From: Pithys albifrons albifrons
Taxonomy: Eukaryota; Chordata; Aves; Passeriformes; Thamnophilidae
NCBI RefSeq assembly: GCF_047495875.1
Contig: NC_092474.1
Coordinates: forward strand, 15,683,351-15,747,350
Reading direction: 5' to 3'
DNA: 64,000 nt
Below, in pieces: positions 1-9,152 of this stretch. Under the pieces are notes generated by a model. The model had not been told where the DNA came from. It searched no databases and was given only the letters and a program-made list of their open reading frames with translations. Each line of letters begins with the position of its first letter. Position 1 is the first letter of the stretch. The translations under genes and the position numbers were made by a program.

Positions 1-876
1 CTTTCTTTTGCCCCTGCGCCACCAGCAGAGCTCGAGAGGGACAAAAGGGCAGCTCGGGCTGGAGAGGGGCCGGTGCTGCAGGGGCAGTTCCACAGCATTG
101 CTGGCCCGGGGGGAAAACCCTCCCGACCGAACGTTCCCCATTCCCCCCGTGCAAGGGGCAAGGCAAGGGCTGCTTCCCTGCCCACTGGAGTAGCCGGGGC
201 CCCGAGGGGACAGCCCGGCCCCAAGCCAAACTAGAGGCTGCCTGACAGGCTCTGCGATCAGGCGAATGGTCTGGGCAAAGCGCTTTGGCCAGGGAGCTGT
301 GCCTGTGCTCCTGCCGCCAGCCCCGCCCGCCCCGCGCTGCCCTCGCTGCCCCCGGCAGAGGAGCTGCAGCTCTGCCCGTGCCCCCTCCTGTGCCCCGTGT
401 GCGGCCATGGCTGGGAGCGCAGAGCCCGGCAGGGCCCCGGCGGCACAGCTGCCCCGCCGCGGCCATCGCTGCCAGCCCGGCCACACGCCCCGCTGCCCCG
501 GCAGGGCCGAGCCGGGGCCTTCCCGCAGCGGCACAGCCGAGGGGCGGGCCGGGCTGGCACAGGGGCAGCAGCCGCGGGGGCACTCGGGGCTCCACGGCCC
601 CCGGGCCGGGTCCTGCTGCCGCTTCAGCAGCGGGGAGGGACCCCTCGCTGGGGGCTCCCCCGGGAACCCGAGGGCGCCTCTGGCGGGGGCTCCTGCGGCT
701 CTGCAGCTCCGGCAGCGCCCGGCGCGGCCACTCGGCCGCTCGGCTCTTGCCCTTTCCCAGCTGGACACGGCGCCAGCCAACCTGCTGAGTGGATTCTCTC
801 CCTTCAGCTGGGGGGCACCTGCTCCTAATGGCACAGGCTGCACTGGCACGGCAGGGGAAAAGTCCTCTTTAAGCTC
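1..876. other. GC- and CpG-rich flank, no gene recognised
   Basis: This stretch is strongly GC-rich with many CpG dinucleotides, especially about 280-760. Open frames exist on both strands, but their proteins are low-complexity Ala/Pro/Gly/Arg strings expected from composition. It lies just outside the left inverted-repeat arm, whose homology to the right arm stops at 877. It may be a CpG island or a GC-rich minisatellite remnant. I see no splice or domain signal. Confidence 0.5.
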
Positions 877-1420
877 CTCTTTACGGAACAGGGCAGGGAC
901 AGTTGCTTCATATTGCCAGACTTTGCCAAGCCCAATGTTGCTTCTCCCTCCTTCAACAATATCCCTCCCAATGAGCTGGCACGTCGTGCCGGCGCATTCC
1001 ATAGGAATTCTGCCACATGTTCTCTGCACGCTGGATGCTGTCTGCATTGGTAGGGAACTGCTCCTTATCGGAAAGATTATCCCCAGCACGGGTAATTCTC
1101 TCAGGTACCAGACACCTTGCTCCATGGCGTTCCACCCATCTCGGTGCTCTAAAAGACCGTCTTTGCTTGGGTATCTTTCCCTCCCGCTTGACAAGAGTCG
1201 CCTCCAGAGGCTGAGAGTTTCTGCCCTTTACCCGATCCCGTGGTCAATAGCCCCATCCTGGGACAGGGGACCCAGTTACTTGGCTTCCCTACCATCCAGT
1301 GCCACACACTCAGCTGCGATGCCCCTGTGTCAGAGCAGCCAGCTCAGTTATGGACTCCTCGGGCTGATGCCTGAAACCTTATCATGTAGCTCACCTGGGC
1401 ACAGGGATCGGGTGGTTGTG
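877..1420 (-). pseudogene. Degenerate retroviral gag-like fragment (left-arm copy)
   Basis: Read on the minus strand, several frames together give the layout of a gag family common in bird genomes, with blocks such as SLWRRLLSSGRERYPS and YLRELPVLG (clearest in the right-arm twin at 61,880-62,401). Stops and frame changes are frequent, so no protein is possible. It lies downstream of the LTR at 1,761-2,476 in the same orientation, as a gag gene would. The 3' end is cut at 877, the edge of the inverted repeat. I do not assign the retroviral class. Confidence 0.65.
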
Positions 1421-1760
1421 TCTGGCCCTGTCTCTTCCACTGCTTGTGAACATCCTGCTTCCTCCTTGTCACTCCCTACACAAACTGATTTAGTCTGTCT
1501 GACCAGGGGCTGTGCAGCTGCTGGCTGAGCTCAGCTCTCCGCAGTTCCTTTCACTGCTGCCTCCAACTCTCTCCGCTCCGTGTATGAGCAGGAAAAAAGG
1601 TCCCTGCCGGGGTGCCGACTCCACACTGCCCAGCCCTTCTGGCTCAGTGGGCTCGGGGTTGTCCCTTCAGCACCACGAGTTGCGCTCCAGGGGAAAACAC
1701 GGCTGGGGGGAATCAGCGGCAGCCGAGGGACCGAGTGCGTCGGGGCTCACTGATCCATTT
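1421..1760 (-). other. ERV leader between LTR and gag relic
   Basis: On the minus strand this lies between the LTR end and the first recognisable gag block, the place of an untranslated leader and primer site. The three bases after the LTR are followed by TGGATCAGTGAGCCCCGA. It starts with TGG like a primer site, but I could not match it to a tRNA. The right arm keeps this leader only from about 1,757 downward and lacks the LTR. Confidence 0.4.
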
Positions 1761-2476
1761 TGCTGCTCTGGGGCCGACCATGCCACAACACACCCTGCAG
1801 TGGCAAGGGCTCCAATCAGCTCCACCAGCCAGCCCAGAACACAGACAGCTGAAAACCCAAGATGTTTCACGCATGAATCTTGAGGGAAGTCAAATTCTGT
1901 TACAAATATTACAGGGACAAGAAGCTACAAGTTATTTAGGCTTCTGTAGCTGCATTTGTGATACACAAGGATAGTTCTTATCACAGTTCTCCTCTTCCCA
2001 TCTGGTCACATGTGTTCTCTACAGGTTGTGCACTTTCTACTCCTCTGGACGTGTTGTCACACGCTTTCAGTTCTGCTCAGACGAGCATGTCTGTGTAACT
2101 CCAACACAAAGATGTGCCAGAAGAAGTTGCTGGACAATTCTTTCTCATGGCAGCATTTCAACAACACACCACACCCTGGGCTATGCACGTTCCTTCTCAG
2201 CTGTAGAAGTCACACTCTCTCACTCTCACAGAGCCCAGCTTCTAATCTTCAAACTTCCAGCAGCTGCTCCCAGACAAAATCCTTAAGAACAACATCCCAG
2301 CCACGAGGAAAAGAGACCAAACACTTCCTCCCCATTCCTTTTATACTCTGTTTCACGTCATATGGTACTTCTTTGCTTGCTTCAAGTCAGTGACAACCTG
2401 TGTCCCTTCTAATCTACGGAACACTTTCAAGGGCCTACTGTAAAAGTAAAGCCTGCTCTGGGCCTAAACTACCACA
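1761..2476 (-). mobile_element. LTR shared by two ERV internal fragments
   Basis: On the minus strand it begins TGTGGTAGTTTAGGC at 2,476 and ends CAGCA at 1,761, about 716 bp. A TATA-like TTTTATA (plus strand) sits near 2,338-2,344. A purine-rich tract lies immediately upstream, as for a 3' LTR, while a leader and gag relic lie downstream, as for a 5' LTR. It therefore looks like the middle LTR of a tandem or recombined provirus. The right inverted-repeat arm lacks it. Confidence 0.65.
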
Positions 2477-2490
2477 ATCTCCACCCCTTA
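2477..2490 (-). other. Polypurine tract before LTR
   Basis: Read on the minus strand this is ATAAGGGGTGGAGAT-like, directly abutting the TG start of the LTR at 2,476. This is where plus-strand priming occurs in retroviruses. Confidence 0.55.
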
Positions 2491-2806
2491 TTTCATAGCA
2501 TATTACATCAAACCCATATCCCATATCTATCTATATTTCGTGCTTGCGCAGTTCTTGTTTTCTCAGGGCCATCTTCCACTCCTGCAGATTGTAGACTTTA
2601 TTCTGTCAGGATGGATCCTTCGAGCAGGAGAAGCACTCAGTCAATGGGCACTGGCAGCAGCTCAGCTCAGGTTTTCCTTGACTGATGATTCATTTCCTGC
2701 AAAAAATAACTCAGAATACAGATTAGTTTTTCCCAAGGTTAAATCTCCTTGAGGCACACACTTCTATTGTCCGTAACCAAGCGCACATTTTGCCCACAGT
2801 TTGGGG
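2491..2806 (-). other. ERV internal remnant, non-coding
   Basis: This lies between the gag-like frame and the polypurine tract. No pol or env signature is visible, so the body of this element appears to be deleted. Confidence 0.35.
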
Positions 2807-3557
2807 TCAGGCGTCACTGCTTTGAGGAAGAACTGTTATCAAGCAATGGAACAATGGTGCAGGACCACCTGGTATTACTTTTCTCCACATGGGCACTGGG
2901 CAAGGGACATACGCTGGATTAGTAGTACTAATTCCTTTGAGCGGATCACCAGAGAGAAGTTCTAACACTGCCAATTCCCGTAGGTATTGGATGGCTTCAT
3001 CTGGAGTTGTCCACTTTCTTGGGGAACTCTCTAAAGACTCCCTATATGGGTGTGCTCCAGCCACACCTCCAAAAGGTCGTGCCAAAAAATTGCAACAGTC
3101 CTGTGACTTTGCAATCTCCTTTTCGATTTTATCATCTCTGGCAACAGAGCCCAGGGGTTGTGCTTCTTGACTATTCAACACGTAAGCCTCAGCTCCTCTA
3201 TCTCGGCATTGGGGCAGCCAGGTAAGAACTCCTTCACCAGGCAGGCGTCTGTATTCTATCTGTATATCCCGAATTTCTGCTGGGGTCACTGATCTGGATA
3301 TTATGGTCTCCTGTCTAATTTCCCCTGGATGTTCCTGTTTTCCCAGTGATTGTTTGGCATCCTCTGTGGAAGTTTCTGCACCTGTATCCTCTGTCGAAAA
3401 ACTTATGTCTGTCCCCTCACCAGTTTCTACTCTTGCTCCTTCTCTGTCTAGTTTGCCAGACCTCCTGTAGACCTCCTTATCCATGACTTCTTTTTCACTA
3501 TGGGAGCAATAACAGCTTTATGTTGCTGGTCTGGGTACTCATCTTATTTAGCGTGTT
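2807..3557 (-). pseudogene. gag-like fragment, downstream part
   Basis: A 225-codon frame (2,807-3,484) contains motifs of the avian gag-like family: GEGVLTWLPQCRDRGAE, EAQPLGSVARD, RKWTTPDEAIQYLREL and CPVPMWRK. The same order of blocks (tryptophan-rich start, LREL block, PMWRK block) recurs in the relics at 877-1,420, 3,776-4,365 and 61,880-62,401. Its upstream portion is separated from it by the solo LTR at 3,558-3,775. It has no start context of its own and no zinc knuckle, so it is a truncated relic. Confidence 0.65.
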
Positions 3558-3775
3558 TGTTGCAAACTGGGGCCTAGTGAGACTGCACACACCAATGTGA
3601 TGTTCAAGCAAATCCCAAGTTTATTCAAAAACACAGGTATATATGACCTCAAGTGACCCCGCCCCAGGTGCGGTGGTCTGACTCCAATTGGTTGAGGCTG
3701 GAAACATGTCCTTTTAAGATGAAAATGAAACTTGTGAGGTGGTCCTCCAGACCCACCTGAATCAGGGCTGCAACA
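3558..3775 (-). mobile_element. Solo LTR of the ERV-B family, 5-bp target duplication
   Basis: The reverse complement is closely similar to the ERV-B LTRs at 18,717-18,933 and 22,943-23,161, starting TGTTGCAGCCC and ending GCAACA. The bases AACAC flank it on both sides. It splits a gag-like gene of another ERV, so it is younger than that element. Its last 25 bases differ from both ERV-B LTRs, which also differ from each other there. Confidence 0.85.
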
Positions 3776-4365
3776 GTGTTTTTAGTGTTCTCCACACTCT
3801 GGGTCCCTGCGTCCTCCCCTGTAACTTTTGGAGGATGCTCTATTGCAGCTCGGTAGGCACAGGCCAAACCCCAGTAGAGGGCAAGCAGCTGGTGGTTTTG
3901 ATCAGAATAAGCAAGGCCTCCTTCCTTCAAGCAATGTAGCAGTTTGTTGGGGTCGAGCACCTGTTCTGGAGTAAATTGCCAGGTACCAGGAACACTCGTA
4001 GGGCCTCTCCGCGGTGTGGATGCTCTGGTGAAGGATAAGTTCGGAGCTGTCCCTAGAAACTGATTTGCCAATCCACGGGAGTGAGAAGTTTCCAAATTTT
4101 CTTCTGTATTCTGCAGCCAGGTAGACATCGTGTTCACACATGGCAGATCCATCTTTGGATGATATACTGTTACCTGGCAGTAAACATGTGATGAGGGGGC
4201 ACCTCGAATCCCTTTCCTCCACATGGGCAGCATACAAGGGACATCCTCCGGACTGATGGGGATATGATCCCATTCTCTGGCACGGTGAGTGACTTCCAGC
4301 ACTGCCAATTCCCGCAAGTACTGCATACCTCCGTCTGCAGTGGTCCATGTTTTTGGGGAGCTCAT
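3776..4365 (-). pseudogene. gag-like fragments with a short C2H2 zinc-finger piece
   Basis: On the minus strand, 4,365-4,180 reads KTWTTADGGMQYLRELAVLE and a CMLPMWRK block. Around 4,090-3,990 another frame reads like one C2H2 finger linker (SSELILHQSIHTAERPYEC). At 3,970-3,800 the text LDPNKLLHCLKEG and LALYWGLACAYRA matches the N-terminal part of the same gag family. The order is scrambled relative to a normal gag, so the block looks rearranged, with a zinc-finger fragment captured between gag pieces. The solo LTR cuts off its downstream end. Confidence 0.5.
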
Positions 4366-5123
4366 TCCTTGAGTGGAAGATCAAGGCCTGTTATCAACAC
4401 TTCTCTAGCGAGCAATGCAGAAACAGCAGTGCAGGGTTACAGTGAGAAAGTAAATTTTGGCTCAGCTAAATCCACTCCACATACAGGAGGCTCATTCCCT
4501 GGTGGAATCCCAGTCACAACTTCCAGACAAATGTGCAGTTTAAGGTCTCACAGCCTGACCAGGGCAATCTCCTGCCTTTGGACATGGAAAAGGAGTTTTC
4601 CTTTGCTACAGTCCCAGCTCAAGGTGATTCTGAACTGATGCCATTATTTTTATTTTGGGCCCATGGAGGAAATCCACTGGAGTAGCCAACTCTGCTCCAT
4701 CTCCAAGGACAACCCTCTGGCTCTGGGATCTTGATTTGTGCATGGGAAATGTCCTCACAGAATCCTGGGAGGCTGAACAAGGACAAGGAACCTTCTGAGA
4801 TGGGAAGAGCCGGTGCAGGTTGTCATGGGAGAAGAAAATGTAATGTGGTAAGTGCTAAAATCTTGGTTCTTCCCTTGTCCTGTGCTCTGTACTCAGTAAT
4901 AGGTCAGCTCCAGAAATTTCCTGGGGACCTTGGAAAATGATCCCTGGTCTGCTGAAAAGTGGGAAAATCCTGCTGACAAACTGCAGCCCCTGAGGCTGGG
5001 GGCAAAACAAGCAGGCCCTTGGTATGTGATTGTCTGAAAGATAAGGGAGAGACCAATGTACAGACCATCCTCTGCCTCAGGGGACCAGGGAAAGCCATGG
5101 ACTAAACACTGAACTGCTGTTCC
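4366..5123. other. Unrecognised sequence present only in the left arm
   Basis: No gene or repeat family was recognised. It is the outer part of the 1,758-5,123 block that the right arm lacks. Confidence 0.4.
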
Positions 5124-6212
5124 ACAGGGAGCCCCTGCACATGCCCTGGGAGTTGGGCTCATCTTGGCTTCCCTTCCAGAGCAAGAGTGGGCTGCAGCCA
5201 CCCCAACCTCCCAGTCCCAGTTCCTGGGGCTCTGACGTGGGACAAGGAGTGGAGCAGGAACTGTCACTCCCAGCCCAGAGCGCCTGCACTCAACCAGGTC
5301 AGTCCACAGGCAGGACAGCCAGGATTTCATTGGAGTGTCATCAGCTCCTTGGGAATTGCCTTAAGGTAGGATTGAACTTCCTTCTGCGCTTCCTGTTCCT
5401 TTCCCACAGGAGCCCAAGTGCTGGGTTTAGGTCATGCAGGACTTGAGGTGCCAAGGACAAACTCTGGCAGTGTTTGGGAATCAAGGTGGGAGAACTTGCT
5501 CTGAAAGTGTTTGATTTGCATTTTCATCCCTGAGAACTTCCATGATATTTGAAATGGAATCTCTCTGAGGGGTTTATCTCCACATAAACCCTGAATAGCC
5601 CAGTAGGTTTCAGGTGGAAAGAAGGAGCTTCTGATGATATTTTTTTTCTATCTGATGGGTGTGTTTTCAATTTTAGCTAAAATCTCAGCCAGCTGTTCCC
5701 TGAAATCAGCTTAAAGGAAGATTTCCACAGCCAGCTTGATAGTGAAAAACACCTCAAAATAAATAACTGCTAAGAAGCTTTTTATCTTTTTAGCAGCAAA
5801 GGTATTCATTGACAAAATCACAGGCAAGCCGGTTCATACGAGGCAAAAACTTGCCAGACTTGCTTATGTAAAAGAAGCTACAGATACAGTCTTGAGTTCA
5901 TAGTTAACACCTGCTATTTTTCATTTAATGACTGGGCAAAAGCTTGGGCAGAGCTTTCCTTTTGGCCTGAAATTTGGGTAGTGCTCTCCTGACTTCATCC
6001 CTCGGGTGGTCACTGATTATGGAAAGCAGACAAGGCAATGGATAAACCACTCGTGTCACCCAGGGATTTTGGGCAGGGCTCAGGAATTTGCAGGAGGTGT
6101 GTTTAGGAATGGGAGCTGTTGCTTCCCTTCCCAGAACAGAATGGGAAAGCAAGCAAGAGCGAGAGGCTTGGGAAGGAATTGGGAGCTGAGATGGAGCTCA
6201 AATCAGCCTTAA
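5124..6212. other. Inverted-repeat arm, non-coding
   Basis: It matches 60,630-61,515 in reverse, apart from the right-arm-only block between 59,872 and 60,629. I find no exon I can identify. SEC16B exons upstream of the first one recognised (6,473) would be expected in this direction, but I do not see them. Confidence 0.4.
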
Positions 6213-6357
6213 AGAATGGTCTGGTTTGAAGGGACATTATGGATTATCTCATTCCAAACCCCTGCCATGGGCTTGGAACAACCTGGTCCTTGACCATGAC
6301 AGAGAGATAGGACTAGATGGTCTTCAAGGTCTCTTCCAACCCAAACCATTCTAGGAT
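6213..6357. repeat. Two short CR1 3' ends, head to head
   Basis: AAAGAATGGTCTGG to about 6,290 reads as a minus-strand CR1 tail, and 6,298-6,357 reads as a plus-strand tail ending near CCATTCTAGGATTCC. The right-arm twin is 59,520-59,680. Confidence 0.7.
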
Positions 6358-6472
6358 TCCTTGAGAAGCCCCTCAGGACACCTCTTTCCTGGGGTGTTTG
6401 GGACATGCCCTTGGAGATGACTGAGGGTTTGGGGTCCCAGCACTGCAGCCCTTCTCTGACATCTCCTTACAG

Positions 6473-8290
6473 GCTTACCAGCACACTGGCCACCAATGAC
6501 ATCGTGCAGATGCTCTTGCAGCTCATGTCAGGAAGGATCCCTCAGGCAGCACTGGTCTGTGAGCAGGAGGTATGTGTTTCACTGTGCTGTCACCTGCCAG
6601 TGAGACCCACCCTGTGGTGACCATCTCTGTTCACCTTTGCTCTCCCTCTTGTCTCCCTCCAGTGCTGTGGGGATGCCACACGAGGGACTGGAGGCCCCAC
6701 CTGGGCATGATGTTGTCCCAACAAGGTTGGAGACATGGAGCTGAACCACGGAGCCATCGTCACCATGGGAGACACTTTGGGTGAGCTGAGACCTTTGGGA
6801 GCAGCTGTAATGGGGGGGTGGGCACCTGCACTGTAACAGAGCTGGAGCTGAGCCCTGCTCAGGCTCCCCTAGTTCTGCCAGGGAACTGAAACTGAGGTAC
6901 AAAAAGCAGATATCAGGAAAAAAGGACAAAAACAGGGAGAAGGGAGGGATCAGGGTCTGTGTGGGCAGGGAAGGAAAGTGGGTCAGTTGATTTGGGGTTT
7001 TTGTGTGAGCTTGGGGGCCTCCAAAGCGATACTGACCATGTGGTGATGTCTCAGGACTAAAGGTTCGTCTTTTTCCTCGCATCCAGCCAGCAAGGGAGCA
7101 GCTGAAGCAGCTCATTTCTGCTCCCTGATGGCAGGCAGTCCTTTTGCTTACTTCAGGAACAAGGCAGACCCCATGGCTCTGCTGGGCAGCAGCCACTGGT
7201 GAGTGAGCTGGGAAGGCTGGTGCTCCTGACAGAGGCCCCTGTCCCACCTTGTCCCCATCCCTGGGATCTCACTGCTATGCAAAAGCAGTCCCTGTTTGGG
7301 GTTCTGCTCTCACTGTGAGCTGTGTGGGGCTTTTGGGGCAGGCACCTCTTCCCTTGCCTGCTGAACCTACTCTTCTCTGCAGCCAGGCATTTGCCCAGTT
7401 TCCCAGGACAGAGGCCATCCAAAGGATGGAAATGTTTGAGTACTGCCCACAGCTACAACAGGCTGAATCCTTCCTACTCCACTTCCAGGCAGTGGAGATG
7501 CTCAAGTACATCTTGTGCAGCAGCTCAGATTTGTCTCAAAACTTGTATACACTCCCATGAAGCCAGGGGTTCAGACTACTCCTGAGGCTTGTTCCCTTGT
7601 TGGGCTTTGGGAATGCTGGTGATGCTGCCTTGGCCGAGGGCCTCGTCCAGGTCTGCTTTTGAGGTGCACGGTGTGTGTGATCAGTACTTGCTCAGGTCTG
7701 CTTTCCTTGCTGCTCTCTGGGTAGTAGATGGGTTTTTCCTATGGCAGATGGGAACCTGGCTGTTACGGCCTTGGGCACTGCATAGATTGCTTGGATATAT
7801 CCCTGGAAGTGCTCAGGCCAGGTGGGACAGGGCTTGGAGCAACCTGGTCTAGTGGAAGGTGTCCCTGCCCGTGGCAGAGAGGCTGAAAATAGATGATCTT
7901 TAAGGTTCCTGCCAACCCAAACTGTTCCGCGATTCTATGAAGCTGCTGCGCTCTCCCCACCACACGCCTGGTGCATGGAGAGGGCTGGATGCCCCCGTGG
8001 GAATGGGTGGAAGTGCCCCCAAGTGTCAGGCCGTGATCCAGAGTGCTCTGAATCACAGTGGGATGATGCACCATGGCAGAGGCATCCACAGACGTGTCCC
8101 TCTCCCTGCTCACCTGTGGCTGCTCTGCTTCCCTCTCCCAAGCTGTACAAGCTGCTCCACGCCTCCCACTTGGCTGACCACGGGCTCCCATCCCAGGCCC
8201 TGCAGTAATGTGAGCACATCTCCACGGTGCTCCTGCACCAGGATCCGGCCACCCACCCTGCCCTGGCCTGCCAGGTGATGAAGCTGACTC
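6473..8290 (+). pseudogene. SEC16B: SEC16B pseudogene, left-arm copy
   Basis: Five exon-like blocks with AG/GT borders encode the central conserved domain of Sec16, the scaffold of ER exit sites that organises COPII coat assembly. They are 6,473-6,569 (STLATNDIVQMLLQLMSGRI), 6,663-6,780 (DWRPHL, MGDTL), 7,087-7,198 ([17 protein letters not shown]), 7,383-7,488 (EAIQRMEMFEYC) and 8,143-8,290 (LYKLLHASHLADHGLPSQAL). Joining 6,780 to 7,087 gives the expected TLASKG. Breaks: a 1-base loss in the second block relative to the right arm, a frameshift later in that block shared by both arms, a GC instead of GT after 7,488, and TAA at 8,206-8,208. The match to SEC16B rather than SEC16A rests on SGRIPQAA- and FEYC-type motifs from family knowledge. 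Confidence 0.85.
7790..7937 (+). repeat. CR1 3' end
   Basis: It contains the CR1 tail pattern GGAGCAACCTGGTCTAGTGG and GATGATCTTTAAGG-like text, ending near GCGATTCTATGA. It lies in the interval between SEC16B blocks d and e. The twin is 57,938-58,085. Confidence 0.85.
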
Positions 8291-8874
8291 TGGGACATCC
8301 TCCATCCTTGTCAGGGTGTAATACCCACTCCATAGTGTGGGAAGCATTCTTGGGTTTTCCCATGGCTGGAGGTTCTTGGCATCTCTGAGCAGCCTCCCAG
8401 GGTTTGCTGCCTGATGTGTGCCCTAGTACAGCATAGCCAACACCTCTTTGGGGTCTCCAACCCCCAGAGATTTAAGGTAGAAAACACAGGAGTTACATTG
8501 ACTGCCAAGGAGGAGCAGACTTAGTTGGAAACAAAGGATGCTTTGAATTCTGGAGGGCTCTCTGAACTTGTAAATGGCCCAGACTGAAGAAGCTGAAGTG
8601 TGAGTGTTTTACATTTCCCCTCCAGCACATCAGCCATGACTCCATTTACCTGCTGGGGGCATTTTGGGGGTGACAGTGAGGAGGAACATGTCCCAGCTTG
8701 TAGCACCAAGAGCAGCCCCTCTGCTTCATGAGCAGGGTGCTGGGGCAGGGAGGGGTGAAGCCAAGTGTCCCAGGTTTCCTGGGAATGTTGGGAGCTGTAG
8801 GAAGACCAGATCTCTCCTCTCTGTGCACATCACCAGAGCAGTGCCAAGGCCGTTTCAGCCTTCCTCCATCCTTC

Positions 8875-9000
8875 AGGGCCGGGTTGGATGGGGTTTGGAG
8901 CAACCTGGTGTCGTGGAAGGTGTTCCTGTCCATGGCAGGGAAATGGAATAAGATGATCTTTAAGGTCCTTTTCAGCCACAAACCATTCTGCAATTCTATG
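8875..9000 (+). repeat. CR1 3' end
   Basis: Same CR1 tail, ending GCAATTCTATGAA. The twin is 56,880-57,010. Confidence 0.85.
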
Positions 9001-9152
9001 AAAGGGCCAAAAGCCATGGTGCTGTGAGGTGAGGGGCAGCAAGGATGCTCATCTGAAGCCCATGCTGCTCAAATCACCCAAATCTTGGCTGGCACAGCCC
9101 ACTTCCCCCCTTCATCGAAGCCTACTTACTGTCTAAGAGATGCTCAGATCTG

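Larger units (their letters stand above)
877..9152 (+). repeat. Left arm of long inverted repeat
   Basis: This segment matches the reverse complement of 56,300-62,401. A block compared by eye (about 8,310-8,700 against 57,200-57,580) showed roughly ten differences in 390 bases. The outer end is sharp, at the motif CTCTTTACGG. The inner end fades where the 9,153-11,861 CR1 begins. This arm alone carries 1,758-5,123 and alone lacks the 760-bp block found at 59,872-60,629. Its gene content is a SEC16B pseudogene on the plus strand and a gag-like relic on the minus strand. Confidence 0.92.

Noticed and set aside
266..1528. 420-codon plus-strand frame at the left end
   Set aside because: Its first half is compositional GC-rich text and its second half is antisense to the gag relic, crossing the edge of the inverted repeat.
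1740..1757. Primer-binding site next to the 1,761 LTR
   Set aside because: It starts with TGG but I could not match it to any tRNA 3' end.
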